Shown: positions 22,707 to 32,373 of the stretch, piece by piece
Position numbering within the stretch: the stretch's first letter is position 1
Layout: each line of letters begins with the position of its first letter
Origin: Heloderma charlesbogerti
Lineage: Eukaryota; Chordata; Lepidosauria; Squamata; Helodermatidae
DNA length: 64,000 nucleotides
Direction: 5' to 3'
NCBI GenBank assembly: GCA_026122225.1
Contig: JANEZZ010001410.1
Coordinates: 682,001-746,000, forward strand
The notes under the pieces: generated by a model
Database searches by the model: none
What the model was told of the DNA's origin: nothing
What the model saw: the letters and a program-made list of their open reading frames with translations, nothing else
Program-made: the position numbers and the translations under genes

Positions 22707-23607
22707 TAGGGATGTCAGAAAATTCCGCCATGGATCTCAGTGAGGCCAAATGCCAGTGCATTCAGCCCCTCGAACTCCGTGGCAGAACGGCCTGCCACCC
22801 CCCACCCCCTGCGGATCCCCCCCGGGATGAGACTTACCTGGGGCGGATGTTCCGGACGGCGGCGGCTCCAGCGGCAGCTTCGGTGGTGGCGGCGGCAGCA
22901 GCTGGTCTTCCGAACGGCTGCCGCCACTGCTGCCATTTGCAGTTTGTCCGCCCCCCCATTCGTGATAGGCTACGTAAAGACTTACATAGCCTATCACGTC
23001 TGGGTTTAAAAAAAAAAAACTGTGTACACAAATGGCAACAGCTACAGCCGCCATTTGCGTTCCTTATTTTTGGCCGTCTTAGTCTACGTAAATATTTAAA
23101 TATAAAAATATTTACATAGACTAAGATGGTGAAAATAAAGGGGAACACAAATAGCACCCACTACACTATTTGCGTTCCCCCTTATTTTCGCCGTCTTAGT
23201 CTACGTAAATATTTACGTAGACTAAGATGGCCAAAAATAAGGAACACAAATGGCGGCGGCCGTAGCCGCCACCATTTGGGTACACATTGTTTGTTTGTTT
23301 TTTTAACCCAGACGTCATAGGCTACATTAGTCTTTACGTAGCCTATCACAGCTGAATACAGGGACGCAAACAGCGGTGGCTATGGCAGCTACCATTTGCG
23401 TCCCTGCTAGCCAGCTGCCAGATGTCCGGCTGCTGGCGGAGCTGGCCGGCAGCTCTACAGAATCCCCGCGGAGCGGAGCCGGCCGGACAGGATTTCGGGG
23501 GCGCAGAGCGCCTCCCCCCTAGCGAGGATTCCGGGGGGAGAGACAGAGCACCTCCCCCCCCAGCAGAACCCGGTGGAGCCAGGTAAGCGGGGTTTCGTAC
23601 ACCCCTA
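22707..23607. mobile_element. Fold-back hAT element B
   Basis: Starts TAGGGATGTCAGAAA and ends TTTCGTACACCCCTA, a good inverted pair. The layout is that of element F in reverse: long arm with ACTTACCT at 22832-22839, multiple hairpins with GATAGGCTACGTAAAG and TAGTCTACGTAAATATTT cores, and a short arm with CAGGTAAG at 23580-23587. The flanking octamers ATGCTACA and ATACACGG do not match, so it may be a recombinant or decayed copy. Confidence 0.75.
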
Positions 23608-23835
23608 ATACACGGAGCAGTTGAAAAGTTGGCAACAGCAGGCATGGCTCAATTAGCTCTTAAGTTCTTGGCTAATTATCTGAACAAAGGAAGATTGGTA
23701 TGAACTATTCTGCTTTATGTATACATATGTGTGTGTTGAAAAAAATAGCATTTCTAAGACATGTGTGATATTTTTGTGGGAATGTGGGTACTTTTAAAAT
23801 GCTGACTTTTTGTTTAAACATTTATTTTATTTGTT

Positions 23836-24252
23836 CAGAGAGCAATCCTATGGCTGCTAGACACTGTCTAGCAGGCCATAGGATATGCTCATTTCTGGGA
23901 ACGGACCTCAGAGCCCGCGTTCTGAGGTCAGTTCCCGGAAAACCAACCACCCCTCTCGCCCGTGTTGCCTCGAGGAGCGTGGAGTGGCTGAAAAGGGGCA
24001 GGGCTTGGGAGCGTTCTGGGGCAGGGAGAGCGGAGCTGCAGGTACAACACATCCTAAGTGTTGTACGGCAGCTTCCTCTCCAGGTCAGCCCCCCCGCTGC
24101 TAGACAGCCGAAAATGGCTGTCTAGTGAAAAAGAGCAAGGCAGGAGAGGTGCAGAGGGAGTGATCCCCCCGTGCCTCTCCTGCCTTGCTTTGGATAGGCG
24201 GTCACCTCAGAGTTTGGAGGCAGCCACCTATCTAGTTAGGATTGCGCCCTTA
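23836..24252. mobile_element. GC-rich miniature element (GCAATCCTA family)
   Basis: Left end 'GAGCAATCCTATGG', right end 'TTAGGATTGCGCCCTTA'. The inner blocks GCTGCTAGACA/TGTCTAG and CCTCAGAGCCCGCG recur inverted at 45396-45812. Probably non-autonomous hAT; no clear duplication. Confidence 0.5.
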
Positions 24253-24530
24253 AAACATTTGTATCCTGCCCAATATCATTAAGGTCTCGAGGTGGTGTGC
24301 AGATAAAATCCATTCAAACAGTATAAAACAATAAATAATTTAAACAGCTAAAAGCATATTAAACCATTAAACAAGCTAATGCCAATTAAAAATCTAAAAC
24401 AACAAAACAGTTAAAACAATATGCAACTTTAGGGAATTCAATTAGCCCTCAACGGCTTTGGAGAAAAGCCATGTTTGAACATCCATTCTGGAGGCGTGCA
24501 CAAGCCAATGGAGCTGCTACCTTCCCCCAC
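24253..24530 (-). mobile_element. L2-like LINE 3' end, reversed
   Basis: Reversed 'atcattaaggtctcgaggtgg' followed by AT-rich 3' UTR and 'GGCTTTGGAGAAAAGCCATG', the end of the decayed ORF. Mirrors 48440-48690. Confidence 0.5.
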
Positions 24531-24686
24531 AGGCAGTGTACCTGTCCCTTGAATAGAAGTTCGGCACAGACCAAAATGTAGCAGGTGCCAGATTAGACCA
24601 AAGGCCGATCTAGTCCAGCGTTCTGTTTGCACAGAGAGGCCAACCAGATGCCTTTGGAAAACCCGCAACAACCCTATGATACTAAG

Positions 24687-24687
<1 letters not shown>

Positions 24688-24731
<44 letters not shown>
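24688..24731 (+). repeat. (TA)n microsatellite
   Basis: About 20 TA units, slightly interrupted at the right end. Confidence 0.95.
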
Positions 24732-24732
<1 letters not shown>

Positions 24733-24797
24733 ATCATAGGGTTGGAAGGGGGCTACAAGACCATCGAGTCCAACCCCGTGCTCAATGCAGGAAGCCC

Positions 24798-24885
24798 AAT
24801 TCCCAGGCGGAATCCCATCCAAGTACTAACCAGGGTTGACCCTGCTTAGCTTCCGAGATCAGGCAAGATCAGGTGCATGCTAAGT
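24798..24885 (-). mobile_element. 5S rRNA-derived SINE fragment
   Basis: The minus strand reads GATCTCGGAAGCTAAGCAGG, then GGTTAGTACTTGGATGGGAT and CCGCCTGGGAATT, the internal-promoter half of 5S rRNA. Only the 3' two thirds are present and the tail is unlike the gene. It is therefore a retroposed 5S-type (SINE3-like) copy, not a functional 5S gene. Confidence 0.7.
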
Positions 24886-25361
24886 TGGTAGCCATCAGTA
24901 CATCTTGTGCAGGCAAATTCCATAGTTAAACAATGTGCCAAGTGCTTCCCTTTATCTGTCCTGAATCTCCCACCAATCAGCTTCACAGGATGACCCCAGG
25001 TTCTAGTATTATGAGAAAGGGGGAAAACTGTCTCACTATCCAATTTCTATACACTATTTGTCCTTAATTGGGGGGGGGGGGCTTTAATCAATTTCTGTGT
25101 CTCTGGGTACTGCTAAAGGTACACCAGCAGAGCCATTCTTAGAATTTCAGAACAGAAATTTGTTAACATCCTTCTGCACTTTAACCACCCTTTGTTCAAT
25201 TGATCAGAATAGCTATTATCTGGATCAGTAGCCACACTCAGGTGATGGACTAAGTTGTCGCATGAGGGGAAAAAGTCCTTGCAGATAGAAAACTAGTGTG
25301 TCAGAGAGAGGGGTAGGCTATGACCCCTTGAACCTCTGAAACACTAGCTTTCTATGTTGCA

Positions 25362-25850
25362 TTGAGGACATTTCATGTCCCCCCAATGAAGATACACGTG
25401 TACAAAATTATGCATAGTGTGGAGAATGTGGGTAGGGAGACCTTTGTCTCCCTCTCTCAGAATACTAGAACCCGGGATCATCTCATGAAGCTGATTGGTG
25501 GGATATTCAGGACAGATAAAAGGAAGGGCTTCTTCACAAAGCGCAGAGTCAGACTATGGAATTTGCTACCACAAGACATAGTGATGGCCACCCATTTGGA
25601 TGGCTTTAAAGGGGAGTTAGATAAATACCTGGAGATGGCTACCAATGGCTACTAGACCTGATGGCTATATGCCACCTCCAGTGGGCTTATGTAAGCAGTT
25701 GCTGGGGAACATGGGCAGGAGGGTGGTCTTGCACTCGTGTCCTGCTTGTGGGTTCCTGGTCGACAGCTGGTTGGCCACTGGGTGAACAGAATGCTGGACT
25801 AGGTGGACCCTTGGTCTGATCCAGCACAGCTCTTCTTATGTTCATACATT
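25362..25850 (+). pseudogene. CR1-like LINE C-terminal pol and 3' UTR
   Basis: The frame at 25362-25655 carries KIMHSVENV, TRTRDHLMKLIGGIFRTDKR, FFTKRRVRLWNLLPQDIVMA and THLDGFKGELDKYLE, ending at the stop. The 3' UTR follows, with 'gggttcctggtcgacagctgg' and 'tggacccttggtctgatcc'. The most complete copy of this family here, still a 5'-truncated fragment. Confidence 0.75.
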
Positions 25851-25965
25851 CATTCAGTCAGGTGAGTCCCCACCTGTACTCAAGTGATAGAGTCCCTCCG
25901 GGCACAGTTTTGCCACCACAGTTACAAAAAGGTCACCTCACTACCTGCAGAATGAGGCCTGGTCT

Positions 25966-26560
25966 TAGGGGTGCACGAAAGCCACTTACCTGGCCTCGCA
26001 GCTTGCTTCGCGGTGGGGGGGAGGCGCTTCGCCGCTCCCCCCGAAGTTCAGGCCAGGGGGGGAGGCTTCCCGCCTCGCCCGGCCGAAATTCAGTCCAGGG
26101 GGGAGGCTTCCCACCTCGCCCGGCCAAAATTCAGGCCGGGGAGGAGGCGCCTCGCCTCGCCCGGCCGCGAAATAAAAAGTTAAAAAAACGCCCCCATGAT
26201 AGGCTACGTGATGATTTACGTAGCCTATCATGGCTAGATCTGCAAAGTCAGCCATGATAGGCTACATTAATCATCACGTAGCCTATCACAGGTGACTTAA
26301 GAAAAAAAAAGCGCGTACGCAAATGGCGGCCCCCATAGGGAGGCAAAGTCAGCCGTGATAGGCTACGTTAATCGTCATGTAGCCTATCACGGGGGCGTTT
26401 GTTTGTTTTTTTACTTTTATTGGAATGGCGGCGGCATCAGCCGGTCAAAAGACCGGCTGCTGCCCCCGCCCCTGACGAAGACCTGCCGAACCGCCGCCGG
26501 GACCCGCTGCCGGGAGGGACATTTGGGAAAGGTAAGTCCCACCCCGGGGGGGGCGGGATT
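25966..26560. mobile_element. Fold-back hAT element D (right end truncated)
   Basis: Starts TAGGGGTGCACGAAAGCC with ACTTACCTG at 25984-25992. It contains three GATAGGCTACGT hairpins (26197-26232, 26250-26288, 26355-26390). On the right arm AAGGTAAGT lies at 26529-26537, with sequence matching the reversed left part of element E. The terminal long-arm segment is missing. Confidence 0.65.
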
Positions 26561-26581
26561 TCCACCCTCTTTATTGGAAAG

Positions 26582-26660
26582 TTCTGTGGCTCAGTGGTAG
26601 AGAATCTCCTTTGCATGCAGAAGTTCCCCAGGTAGATTCCCAGCAGCATCTCCAGGCAGA
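26582..26660 (+). mobile_element. SINE head fragment
   Basis: 'TGTGGCTCAGTGGTAGAGAATC' and 'CCAGGTAGATTCCCAGC' are the A- and B-box-like parts of the GGCAGCTTCCTATG SINE. Confidence 0.45.
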
Positions 26661-26664
26661 GAAG

Positions 26665-27262
26665 GCCCTCTCATGTGTGATCAGACACCTGACGGATCTC
26701 ACAAGTGGGCAAATGAGAAGGGCCTCTCTTTCTGACCTTAAAGTGTGGGTAGGCTGATATGGGTGAAGGCAGGCAGTCCTTCAAGTAACTTGGTCCCAAA
26801 CCATTTAAGGCTTTAAAGGTCAAAACCAGCACTTTGAACTGGGCTGGGAAACACACTGGTAACCAGTGCAGCTGGTGCAGTATAGGTGTCATGTGATCAA
26901 ATTGCCCGCACCAATACTTGGGCGGCCACATTCTGCACCAGCTGGAGTTTCTGAGCCATCTTCAAAGGCAGCCCCACATACAGCGCATTACAGTAGGGCC
27001 GCAGTTAGCGTACCCGCCTAAGCTGGTAAAAAGCACTCCTGGACACTGCGGCCACCTGGGCGTCCCCAGCTAGCTCATAGTCCAGGAGGGCTCCCAGTCT
27101 GAGCACTTGGTCTTTCAGGGGGAGCGCAACCCCATCTGAGACCAGTTGTAAACCTCCATCTGAAGTAGTTGGTTTCCCAGCCCTCACTACCTCCGTCTTG
27201 TCTGGATTAAGTTTCAGCTTGTTCACCCTCATCCATCCCAATACAGCTTCCAGACACTGCAC
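26665..27262 (-). pseudogene. L2-like LINE pol, C-terminal part
   Basis: On the minus strand, 27262-27005 encodes MRVNKLKLNPDKTEVVRAG, then DGVALPLKDQVLRLGALLD, then SRSAFYQLRRVR. A gap and frameshift follow. 26931-26671 continues with ITPILHQLHWLPVCF-like and KVLVLTFKALNGLGPSYLKD blocks. These are conserved post-catalytic blocks of CR1/L2-clade pol proteins. The catalytic RT core is missing upstream and the frame is interrupted, so the copy is dead. Confidence 0.72.
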
Positions 27263-27780
27263 TCCATAGGGGGTGCATTAAAGGACTTGGAGGGTCTATA
27301 GCTCTCAAGGGGTTCCTCAAGGTTCCCTGAAAATAGAAAGTTTGAAAAAGCAGCACATTTATCCATTCCACTTTGCCATGGTTCTTTTCTAGCCTCTTCC
27401 AGTTGGTCATTCTAACTGGGAATTGGGGGAGCTGCCGTCCAGCACATCTGGAGGACCCCAGGTACATACAGTGAAGGCTGGTACAGTGAATGCCTTGCTT
27501 TTCAGGGCATACACAGAAGAAAGGGAGAAAACCCGCAAAGCATAAATATCTGACCTTCCATGGAATCACAACTGGGGGCGGGGCAGGAATAGCAGGTAGC
27601 TAAGAGTTAAGAGGAAAGCTATTCCACCTGTTGGGTGTGTCCCTTCCCTACCACAAAAAGGTCCATTAATGGCTTACAAGCCTCACAATTAAAGGGAAGG
27701 AAGGAGAGGACTGGCTGTGCAGTTGCTTAACAAACAGCTATCACTGGCCAGGAAAAACCTGAGCTGGACTGACGAAAAAA
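27263..27780. other. Unassigned DNA
   Basis: No recognised gene or repeat. Confidence 0.3.
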
Positions 27781-27783
27781 AGG

Positions 27784-27970
27784 CTTTAGGGCAGTGGAGG
27801 CTGGTGCCTCCGTTGTCAGCACGGTGGTAAATTTGCTCCAGGTTTCAGTCAGAATTCTAAAGAAGCTACCTTGGCTAGCTCCTTTAGAATTCTGACTGGT
27901 TCTGACTGAAACCTGGAGCAGATTCACCGCCCCACTGACATCGGAGCCACCAGCCTCCACTGCTTTAGGG
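27784..27970. mobile_element. Palindromic hAT element with perfect 8-bp duplication
   Basis: The element (27792-27962) starts CAGTGGAGGCTGGTG and ends CACCAGCCTCCACTG, exact inverses. It is flanked by CTTTAGGG at 27784-27791 and 27963-27970. The inner inverted blocks include GGTTTCAGTCAGAATTCTAA and its complement, so the 171-bp unit is almost one hairpin. Other copies: 12847, 30951, 44605. Confidence 0.9.
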
Positions 27971-28583
27971 TGGCCAATGGTCTGGCCTGGTCCCTTAACC
28001 GCCACTCAGCCTGGAGAAATCAGCAGCTGAAAGTTTCCACGGCAAGAGGGCCACGATCTCCTGCTAGCGCTTGCACATCACGGCACTGTTAAAAACACAG
28101 CTACCGGGAAATGGGAAAGCTGGCAACCCTACAAAGGATTCCTGGGGTGACCAGAAACAAAGGCAGACTCATCTGCTATCGCTGGAGCAAAGGGAAATGT
28201 ACAGAGCTGCAGCTTTTCATACAGGGATAAGAGAAGCCGGCCGTGCAGAGATTCAGGACTTTACTATGGCCATGCTGTCGCTTCCTGAATTTTGGGAAGC
28301 AAACTTCTGCTCAGGCAGGCAGGCAGGCAGGCACCACCGCCGGCCTACTGAGGTGAATGCAGCCCACCACCACCCAGGTACAGGGACCCAGAAGGGGCTT
28401 CTTAACTTCCTGCTTGGGACTGCAAAAAACCAGGCAACAGCAAGGGACGGTGGGGGGGGGGGGAATCCAACATCTGGCAGGGCAGAAAACAGGGCTGGTG
28501 AGCTGCCCCAGACCACAAGCTTTGCAGACCTCTGTTAATGCAATCTGACGTTGGGTTAGCCTTTTAACATTGTGGTGGCCTTG

Positions 28584-28815
28584 GAGCCAACGTGGCAGAG
28601 GAATTACAGTGTTGGACGGGGACTAGGAAGACGTGGGTTTGAATCCCCACTCCGCCAAGAATCTCTCTGAGTGACTTTAGTTCAGTCACTCACGCTCAGC
28701 CTAACCTATCTCAAAGGGTTGTTGTGAGGATAAAAGGGAGGGACCATGTACACCACCTTGAGGTCCTTGAAAGAAAGGCACGATACGTGTGTATATACGT
28801 ATGAATAGTGATGAA
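28584..28815 (+). mobile_element. tRNA-derived SINE (GTGGTGTAGTGG family)
   Basis: Forward copy. A head with GGGTTTGAATCCCCACTC (B-box-like), 'GGGTTGTTGTGAGGATAAAA', then 'CACCTTGAGGTCCTTG' and a short AT-rich tail. Confidence 0.7.
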
Positions 28816-28819
28816 GTCT

Positions 28820-29640
28820 CAGATGCTGCTTAGCTAAGCTAGTGTGGTGGCAGAGAATGTGCAGTTGCTGAAGGAACTCTCCGCTTTGCAGTCCAGTTTC
28901 TGCGAGGGAAGGGAAAGATGTCAGCTTGACTGGGATCAAAGCTAGACAGAGCCAAAATGAGGCAGGGCACTTTTGTGGTTTCCCCCCCCCCTCTTTCTAT
29001 AAATGACCATTTCTTCCCCATCTCCCTACGAGTCCTGACTCCACTACACCACTGGATACGAGTGAGAGAGGATGCTGGGAAGCTGTTCCATGGACAGAGT
29101 GACACAAAGGAAGTGGAATGAAGAAAAGCAGGGACATGGGGAAACCAGAGGTGATGGAGACATGGAGGCGAAGAGATGAGGAGCCAAGGAGGAAGCGAGA
29201 TGGGAGCAAAACTGGGAAGTAGAGTTGAGCCCACGTATGTAGGGAGGAATGATTCTCCCACATTGCATTCCATTTTCATCCCAGGGGTTCACTTTGTCCT
29301 GCATTCCACTCCACCGGAATTCTGGTTTTAATTAGGAGGATTAATGTAGTCGGTGATTGCGTTACCCGCACACACATGCAAAACAGTGCAAAGTAATAAA
29401 TAACGTAATCAAGATGATTGCATCAAGATAGCTTGTGTGCCGTGCTTTCCAGTGGCACGCATGTGCTTCTGTGCACTGATAAAAGGCGACGGGAAAAGAA
29501 TCTGGACAGAACCAAGCATTCAAGAATGTCAGGATCGCTTTTTTAGCAGTGTTGCATCAAAGGGTGCATGTGCATTGGTAATGGAAATGGGGGTGGGGGT
29601 GGGCAAAGAGGCACAAAAAACGAAAGGCACTTTTGCATAC
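28820..29640. other. Unassigned DNA
   Basis: No gene or known repeat recognised. Open frames on both strands lack signatures. Confidence 0.3.
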
Positions 29641-29657
29641 CCAGTGTCCTGTGGGAC

Positions 29658-29862
29658 CATAGGAACATAGGAAACCACCTTATAATGAGTCAGACCCCTG
29701 GTCCATCTAGCCCAGTGTTGTCAACACTGACTGGCAGCAGCGGCTCTCCAGGGATCCAGGCAGGATTCCTTCCCAGCCCTACCTGGAGGGGTTGGGCATC
29801 GAACCTGGGGTCTTCTGCATGCAAAGCCACTGCTCTACCACTGAGGTGCAGCCCCTCCCAGA
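29658..29862 (-). mobile_element. tRNA-derived SINE (GGCAGCTTCCTATG family), nearly full length
   Basis: On the minus strand: head GGGCTGCACCTCAGTGGTAG, B-box-like AGGTTCGATGCCC, body GGAGAGCCGCTGCTGCCAG, end 'GTTTCCTATGTTCC'. The best-preserved member here. Confidence 0.72.
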
Positions 29863-30067
29863 ACCAAGGCAACTTAATGGAGGATTCCTAATGCACCGGC
29901 TCCATTTCAGAGACAAGGCCAAGGAATTTGAAACTCCAAAATCTAGAGAGAAATTCAGACAGGGAGAATTTCAGGCGCTTCACTTCATGTGCTGTTGGAA
30001 GCAAGGAAGTGCATTCCAGCCAGGCAAGAGAGAGAACCAGGGTCCGTGGGGTAGCAAGGTCTACAGT

Positions 30068-30205
30068 CTAGAGCAGGGAGGGGACAACTTGTGTCCCCCC
30101 AGAGGTTTTGGCCTACAGGTCCCATGACCTCTCACATTGGCTCTGCTGGCTAAGAATGATGGGAGTTGTAGGCCCAAACATCTGGAGGGCCAGACATTTT
30201 GCCCA
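30068..30205. mobile_element. Short fold-back hAT element (TTTTGGCCTACA subtype)
   Basis: 'TTTTGGCCTACAGGTCCCATG' pairs with 'GATGGGAGTTGTAGGCCCAA'. The outer CCCAGAGG/TCTGGAGGG blocks are also inverted. Same subtype as 39095-39236. Confidence 0.6.
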
Positions 30206-30297
30206 CTCCTGGCTATAGAGCCCGACAGGTGAATTCTGCCGATTCTGGCTTTGACTGGCCCCATAGCATTGCGACCCTGGCTTCCCAAAGGAAGCAA

Positions 30298-30478
30298 ACA
30301 TAGGAAGCTACCTTAGACCAAGTCCATTTGTCTACCTTGCTCAGTCCTGTCAACACTGGCTGGCAGCAGTTCTCCAGGGCTTCAGACAGAGGCCTTTTCT
30401 AGCCCTACCTGGAGATGCCAGTGACTGAATCTGGGACATTTCTGGGACATTTGCACACCATGTGCCACAGCTCTTCCA
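30298..30478 (-). mobile_element. tRNA-derived SINE (GGCAGCTTCCTATG family)
   Basis: Reversed 'CATAGGAAGCTACCTTAGACC...CTGGCTGGCAGCAG...CCTGGAGATGCCAGTGACTGAATC', degenerate at the head. Confidence 0.65.
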
Positions 30479-30659
30479 AGCAGCAAATGGTGGGTCTGAA
30501 TTTCACAAGCCCTCCTTCAGCTGTGGGCTTCTAGTCCAACGCCATGCTAGTTCGCACGGCCGTCATCGTGGTGGCTTGCACGTCCTTGACAGAGCGCCAG
30601 ATGCTGAATGTGTAACAGGGTGTGTTGAGTCAAATCCTTCACTTCTCACCTACGTCCTC

Positions 30660-30940
30660 ATTAACTGCTTGCCCTGTGAGCTAATTAAGCTAAGGAGCTG
30701 CAAGCAAGCCGCAGAGGCTGTGCGTCAGCTCGGAATAATTGCCAGAGCGTTACCTGCCTCTTGTCTTCCAGCCCAGATTACCAAATGTTGGGACACAGCC
30801 GACGCTTTCAGCAAGAGCAAGTTGGGTGCCCCAAATAAAAGCAGAGTTGCCTGGGCAGCAAAGTGGTTGAGGCAAATCGAGATCATGCCATTTGCATTTG
30901 CACAAGAATTGCTGACAAATTCCATTGAAAATGGGATTTA
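30660..30940. other. Unassigned DNA upstream of GJB3
   Basis: Apparently unique sequence about 1.5 kb 5' of the coding exon, with GCTAATTAAGCTAAG and CATTTGCATTTGCA motifs. No exon is proven. It is a candidate for regulatory sequence only by position. Confidence 0.2.
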
Positions 30941-30947
30941 GATAAAC

Positions 30948-31135
30948 TAGTGGAGGCTGGTGTCTCCAATGTCAGTAGGGCTATGAATCCACCCTGCATT
31001 TCAGTCAGAACCAGCCCGAACTAAAGGAGCTATTCCTAATGAGTTCAGCACCTTGGATAGCTCCTTTAGCATTCTGACAGGTTCTGACTGGAATCCAGAG
31101 CGGATTTACAGCCCCCTGACAACCAGCCTCCACTG
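30948..31135. mobile_element. Palindromic hAT element (GGAGGCTGGTG family)
   Basis: Ends TAGTGGAGGCTGGTG and CCAGCCTCCACTG with inverted TTTCAGTCAGAACCAG/GGTTCTGACTGGAA blocks. The flanks (AGATAAAC and GGATCAAC) are only partly alike. Confidence 0.65.
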
Positions 31136-31299
31136 GATCAACATAGCAACAAAAAAATAAAAGTTTTTTTAAAAATCTGCCAAAACTATTAAAAAGAGTG
31201 GTAGCAAGTATTCCATCTGAGTAAAAGCCCCCCCCCCCTCGGCATCATGTGATCAGAAACCATCAATACGACTCCGAAGGCAGCCCGATATTCAGTGTA

Positions 31300-31440
31300 T
31301 TACAATAGTCTAGTGTGAACCAAATGCTTATTTCATATAGTTTTGCTGTTGCACTGTATTTTATGGTTTAAATGTTTTGTATAATTTGATGTATTGCAAG
31401 TTAGCCTAGGCTTAATGAGAAGGTGGCATAAAAACTGGTT
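31300..31440 (+). mobile_element. L2-like LINE 3' UTR fragment
   Basis: AT-rich 'tgttgcactgtattttatggttt' followed by 'ggcataaaaactgg', as in reptile L2/CR1 3' ends. Preceded by 'cagtgtattacaatagtctag' near 31296. Weak. Confidence 0.35.
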
Positions 31441-32298
31441 GGGCAGGCAGAAAGGCTATCAGATTCACCCCCTACAAAGCTGAGGGTGTGGCAGGTTAAT
31501 GGGAGAGGGAGAGGAAGGGAGAGGGAAAGGAAGGGAGGGAGGGAGGGAAAGAGCAAGACACATGATCTATAGCCAGCAAGAACAGGTCTCCTGGTTGTTC
31601 AGACTAAGAAGCTAGCCTGACCCAGAAACCTCTATAAGGATGTGACTTTGATGATTGCTAATTTCTCTCCGGCCTATTGATGGAAGGAGACTTCCTTGGT
31701 TGGTCCTGATGTCATTCCCTCTCTTGGTCAGGCCTGAGTCCTGTTGCATTGGATGAATCCCACACCCGGCAGCAAGCCCCTTGCAGTAAGGTGGCCCCTT
31801 ACACCTTGGCAAAAGGGAGGAACTGCATCACCAAAAAAGTGGGCAAACAGGGTCCCGAATCCCGATTTGCAAACGCAAATGTATATGTATAGCTGCAGAT
31901 GTAGAAATAATAACGATAATTTAAATAGAAATAACAATACATCTCACCATGGTGGGAGGAGACTGCAACCAAGGGACCTGTGTACCCACCCAGTCTGCTG
32001 TCCAGGGGCCAATTGTTGCTGGACAAATTCCGGGACCCTGCTGCTCTCCCTCCTTATGGTCCTTTCACTTTAAACCAGACCTGGACAGCCCACCAAACAG
32101 AGGACATCTTCGGAGGACTGTCCTCTACCAGCTCTCCAAAATAGATGATGGTCTTCTGTAAAGCCGGACACCTGGCCACCCTACCTTGCAGGTTGGAATC
32201 CGGATACAGACAGAGAGAGAAATACACAAGCAGCTAGTCCCTCATTTATCCACTGCCGAGTTCCGGCGTGATGAACTGCAGGAAAGATTTTGACTTGC

Positions 32299-32373
32299 CG
32301 TTTCTTTTCTTTCCTTCTTTTCCCTTTTCTCCCCAGGTTCAGGTGAGCAAGATCTCCACAGGCATCAGTCAAC
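32299..32373 (+). other. GJB3: Splice acceptor and 5' UTR part of GJB3 coding exon
   Basis: A long pyrimidine tract (32299-32334) ends in CCCCAG at 32331-32336, an excellent 3' splice site. The remaining 37 bases to the ATG form the 5' end of the exon. This is the usual gene layout of beta connexins: a separate non-coding exon 1, then one exon with all the coding sequence. Exon 1 was not located. Confidence 0.75.

Larger units (their letters stand above)
24582..25055 (-). mobile_element. CR1-like LINE fragments (reversed)
   Basis: 24582-24665 is the 3' 'gtgccagattagaccaaaggcc' segment. 24890-25050 encodes the reversed TRTWGHPVKLIGGRFRTDKGK block. 24733-24790 contains 'GGTTGGAAGGGGGCTACAAG', a CR1-like 3' terminus. 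A TA microsatellite and a 5S-like segment sit between them. Confidence 0.6.
29860..30660 (+). repeat. Duplicated segment, copy 2 (partner 18000-18960)
   Basis: 29895-29945 (CGGCTCCATTTCAGAGACAAG), the SINE at 30298-30478 and 30479-30650 (ATGCTAGTTCGCACGGCCGT) match the partner in order and orientation. The 29946-30297 interval is private to this copy. Confidence 0.55.

Noticed and set aside
24798..24885. Functional 5S rRNA gene
   Set aside because: Only part of the gene is present, with substitutions and no terminator T-run; a retroposed copy fits better.
28839..29304. Three overlapping minus-strand frames of about 85-146 codons
   Set aside because: Ser/Pro/Leu-rich with no domain and mutually overlapping; no splice or start context.
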